From Nemertoderma westbladi (Eukaryota; Xenacoelomorpha; Nemertodermatida; Nemertodermatidae): a DNA stretch of 64,000 nt. The notes beneath the pieces were generated by a model. That model did no database searches, was not told the DNA's origin, and saw only the letters and a list, made by a program, of their open reading frames with translations. Location of the stretch: contig JAUCBJ010005741.1 in NCBI GenBank assembly GCA_032718475.1, positions 62,001-126,000 on the forward strand. The letters are read 5' to 3'. Made by a program: the position numbers and the translations under genes. This document shows, in pieces, positions 62,982 through 64,000 of the stretch (position 1 is the stretch's first letter; every line of letters begins with the position of its first letter).

Positions 62982-64000
62982 CTGGGCTAATAACACAGTG
63001 ACCATATCCTCGTGGCCTTCCCTGGCCGCCTCCATCAGGGGGCTGTAACCTTCATCGTTAACCTCCTCCAGCAGAGCGCCGTGATTAATTAGCAACAACG
63101 CCAACTCAACGTGGCCCCCGCACGCGGCCAGCGTTAAGGGAGACTCGAAACTATCCGCAGGCATGTTCACCTCGGCTCCCTTATCCAGGAGGAGTTTGGC
63201 CACGTCCACGTGTCCGTCCATGCACGCCTCCATGAGGGCGGTGTGCATCTCGTCAGTCTTGTGCTCGTGGTCCGCCCCCCTGCCCAATAGGTACTGCACC
63301 ATCTCGAGATGCCCCTTGTAGCAGGCCAACGTCAGCGCGGACTCCTTGAACTCGCTGCTGTGCGAGTTGATCCCGGCGCCGCGGTCCAGCAGTACGCCGG
63401 CCACGTCTACGTGTCCGGAACTCGCCGCCTCCATCAGCGGGGTATGGCCGTTCTCGTTCTGATCCTCTAACGAGGTGCCTCGATCCAACAGGAGCCCCGC
63501 GATCTCGTGGAACCCGTTGGTGGCCGCGTAATGCAACGCCGTGTTCGCCGCTAACGACTGCATCGATACGTCGGCTTTGTTATCGAGAAGGAGCTGAACG
63601 ACATCGTTGTTCCCGTTCCCCGAGGCTTCCATCAACGGCGTTAGATCCCCCTTGGAGCCCCGATCGTCCACATTGACACCCGCACGCAGTAAATACTTGA
63701 CGATATCGAGGTAACCTGCGTTCGCAGCTATAGACAGCACGGAATCACCCTCGTCCGTTGTCTCATCGATGCTACAACCTTCTTCCAGTAGTTTTTTAAC
63801 GGTTTTCAAATCTCCCTCCGAAACGGCTTCAGCGAGAGTTATCTTAGCGACGGAACTCTCCGCGTTCTGACTCGTCCCGCTGTCGGTACGCATTCGCGTC
63901 AACGCAGCGGCCGCCTCGTCCAACGCTGAACTCACGCTACTCGTCAGCTGTTTGAGCACCTCGGGATCGGCAAGTAATTTGCCGTCGGCCGTGGCCAGCC
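62982..64000 (-). CDS. mask: ANKHD1/ANKRD17 (mask) exon: first ankyrin repeats (partial, runs off the window)
   Basis: Frame open from the window edge; the exon continues beyond 64000, so the true N-terminus is missing. It opens with the family signature LLADPEVLKQLTSSVSSALD and EAAAALTRMR just before the ankyrins. Eight full repeats and most of a ninth follow (DSVLSIAANAGYLDIVKYLL, NTALHYAATNGFHEI, HTPLMEAASSGHVDV, ESALTLACYKGHLEM, HTALMEACMDGHVDV, YSPLMEAAREGHEDM). The donor CAG|GTAAGA at 62981 cuts inside repeat nine. Together the four exons supply about 2,330 residues of a family usually near 2,500-2,600. Confidence 0.96.

Overview
The window is a stretch of an animal genome, most likely an invertebrate. 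Spliced genes have GC-rich exons in AT-rich surroundings, there are many short tandem-repeat arrays, and the mobile elements are animal types: BEL/Pao LTR element, several non-LTR (LINE) fragments, a tRNA-derived SINE and foldback/MITE elements. A deuterostome is possible, partly because TAGGCCTA-type words are frequent, but I cannot name the species.

Right part (39.3-64 kb, minus strand): four very large coding exons of the ANKHD1/ANKRD17 (Drosophila mask) orthologue. They cover 15 + 10 ankyrin repeats and one KH domain. All three introns inside the window are phase 0 and filled with repeats: a 36-bp array, LINE fragments, a 31-bp array, a 28-bp array and foldbacks. The 10.5-kb intron also holds, on the opposite strand, a broken gene with a membrane segment, a Ser/Thr-rich repeat stalk and a fibrinogen-like domain.

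Left part (1-6.2 kb): a 163-bp palindromic tandem repeat, an inverted-repeat element, and a small two-exon gene on the minus strand for a secreted peptide with a polyproline tail. Its single intron is mostly a 68-bp tandem array.

Centre (6.2-24.6 kb): an 18.4-kb BEL/Pao LTR retrotransposon with 1,141-bp LTRs (8 differences) and a 5-bp target duplication ACCTG. It sits inside a 27-bp minisatellite that resumes on its right and runs to 30.07 kb. The element carries gag, a three-knuckle pol, and after pol an extra ~1.4-kilocodon ORF with zinc knuckles and no env-like membrane segments. Its primer-binding position is not tRNA-like; it is a perfect 15-nt complement of a segment of its own LTR. A series of splice-donor consensus sites lies in one codon phase across the gag-pol junction. 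A LINE fragment truncated at both ends sits in the integrase region between perfect 325-bp direct duplications.

Middle (30-39 kb): no host gene recognised. There is a candidate 2.2-kb inverted-repeat element with a repeated GTCCCATACTTTACC word, a SINE, a small TIR element, a decayed LINE with its AAATAAA tail, and an AT-rich 23-bp array.
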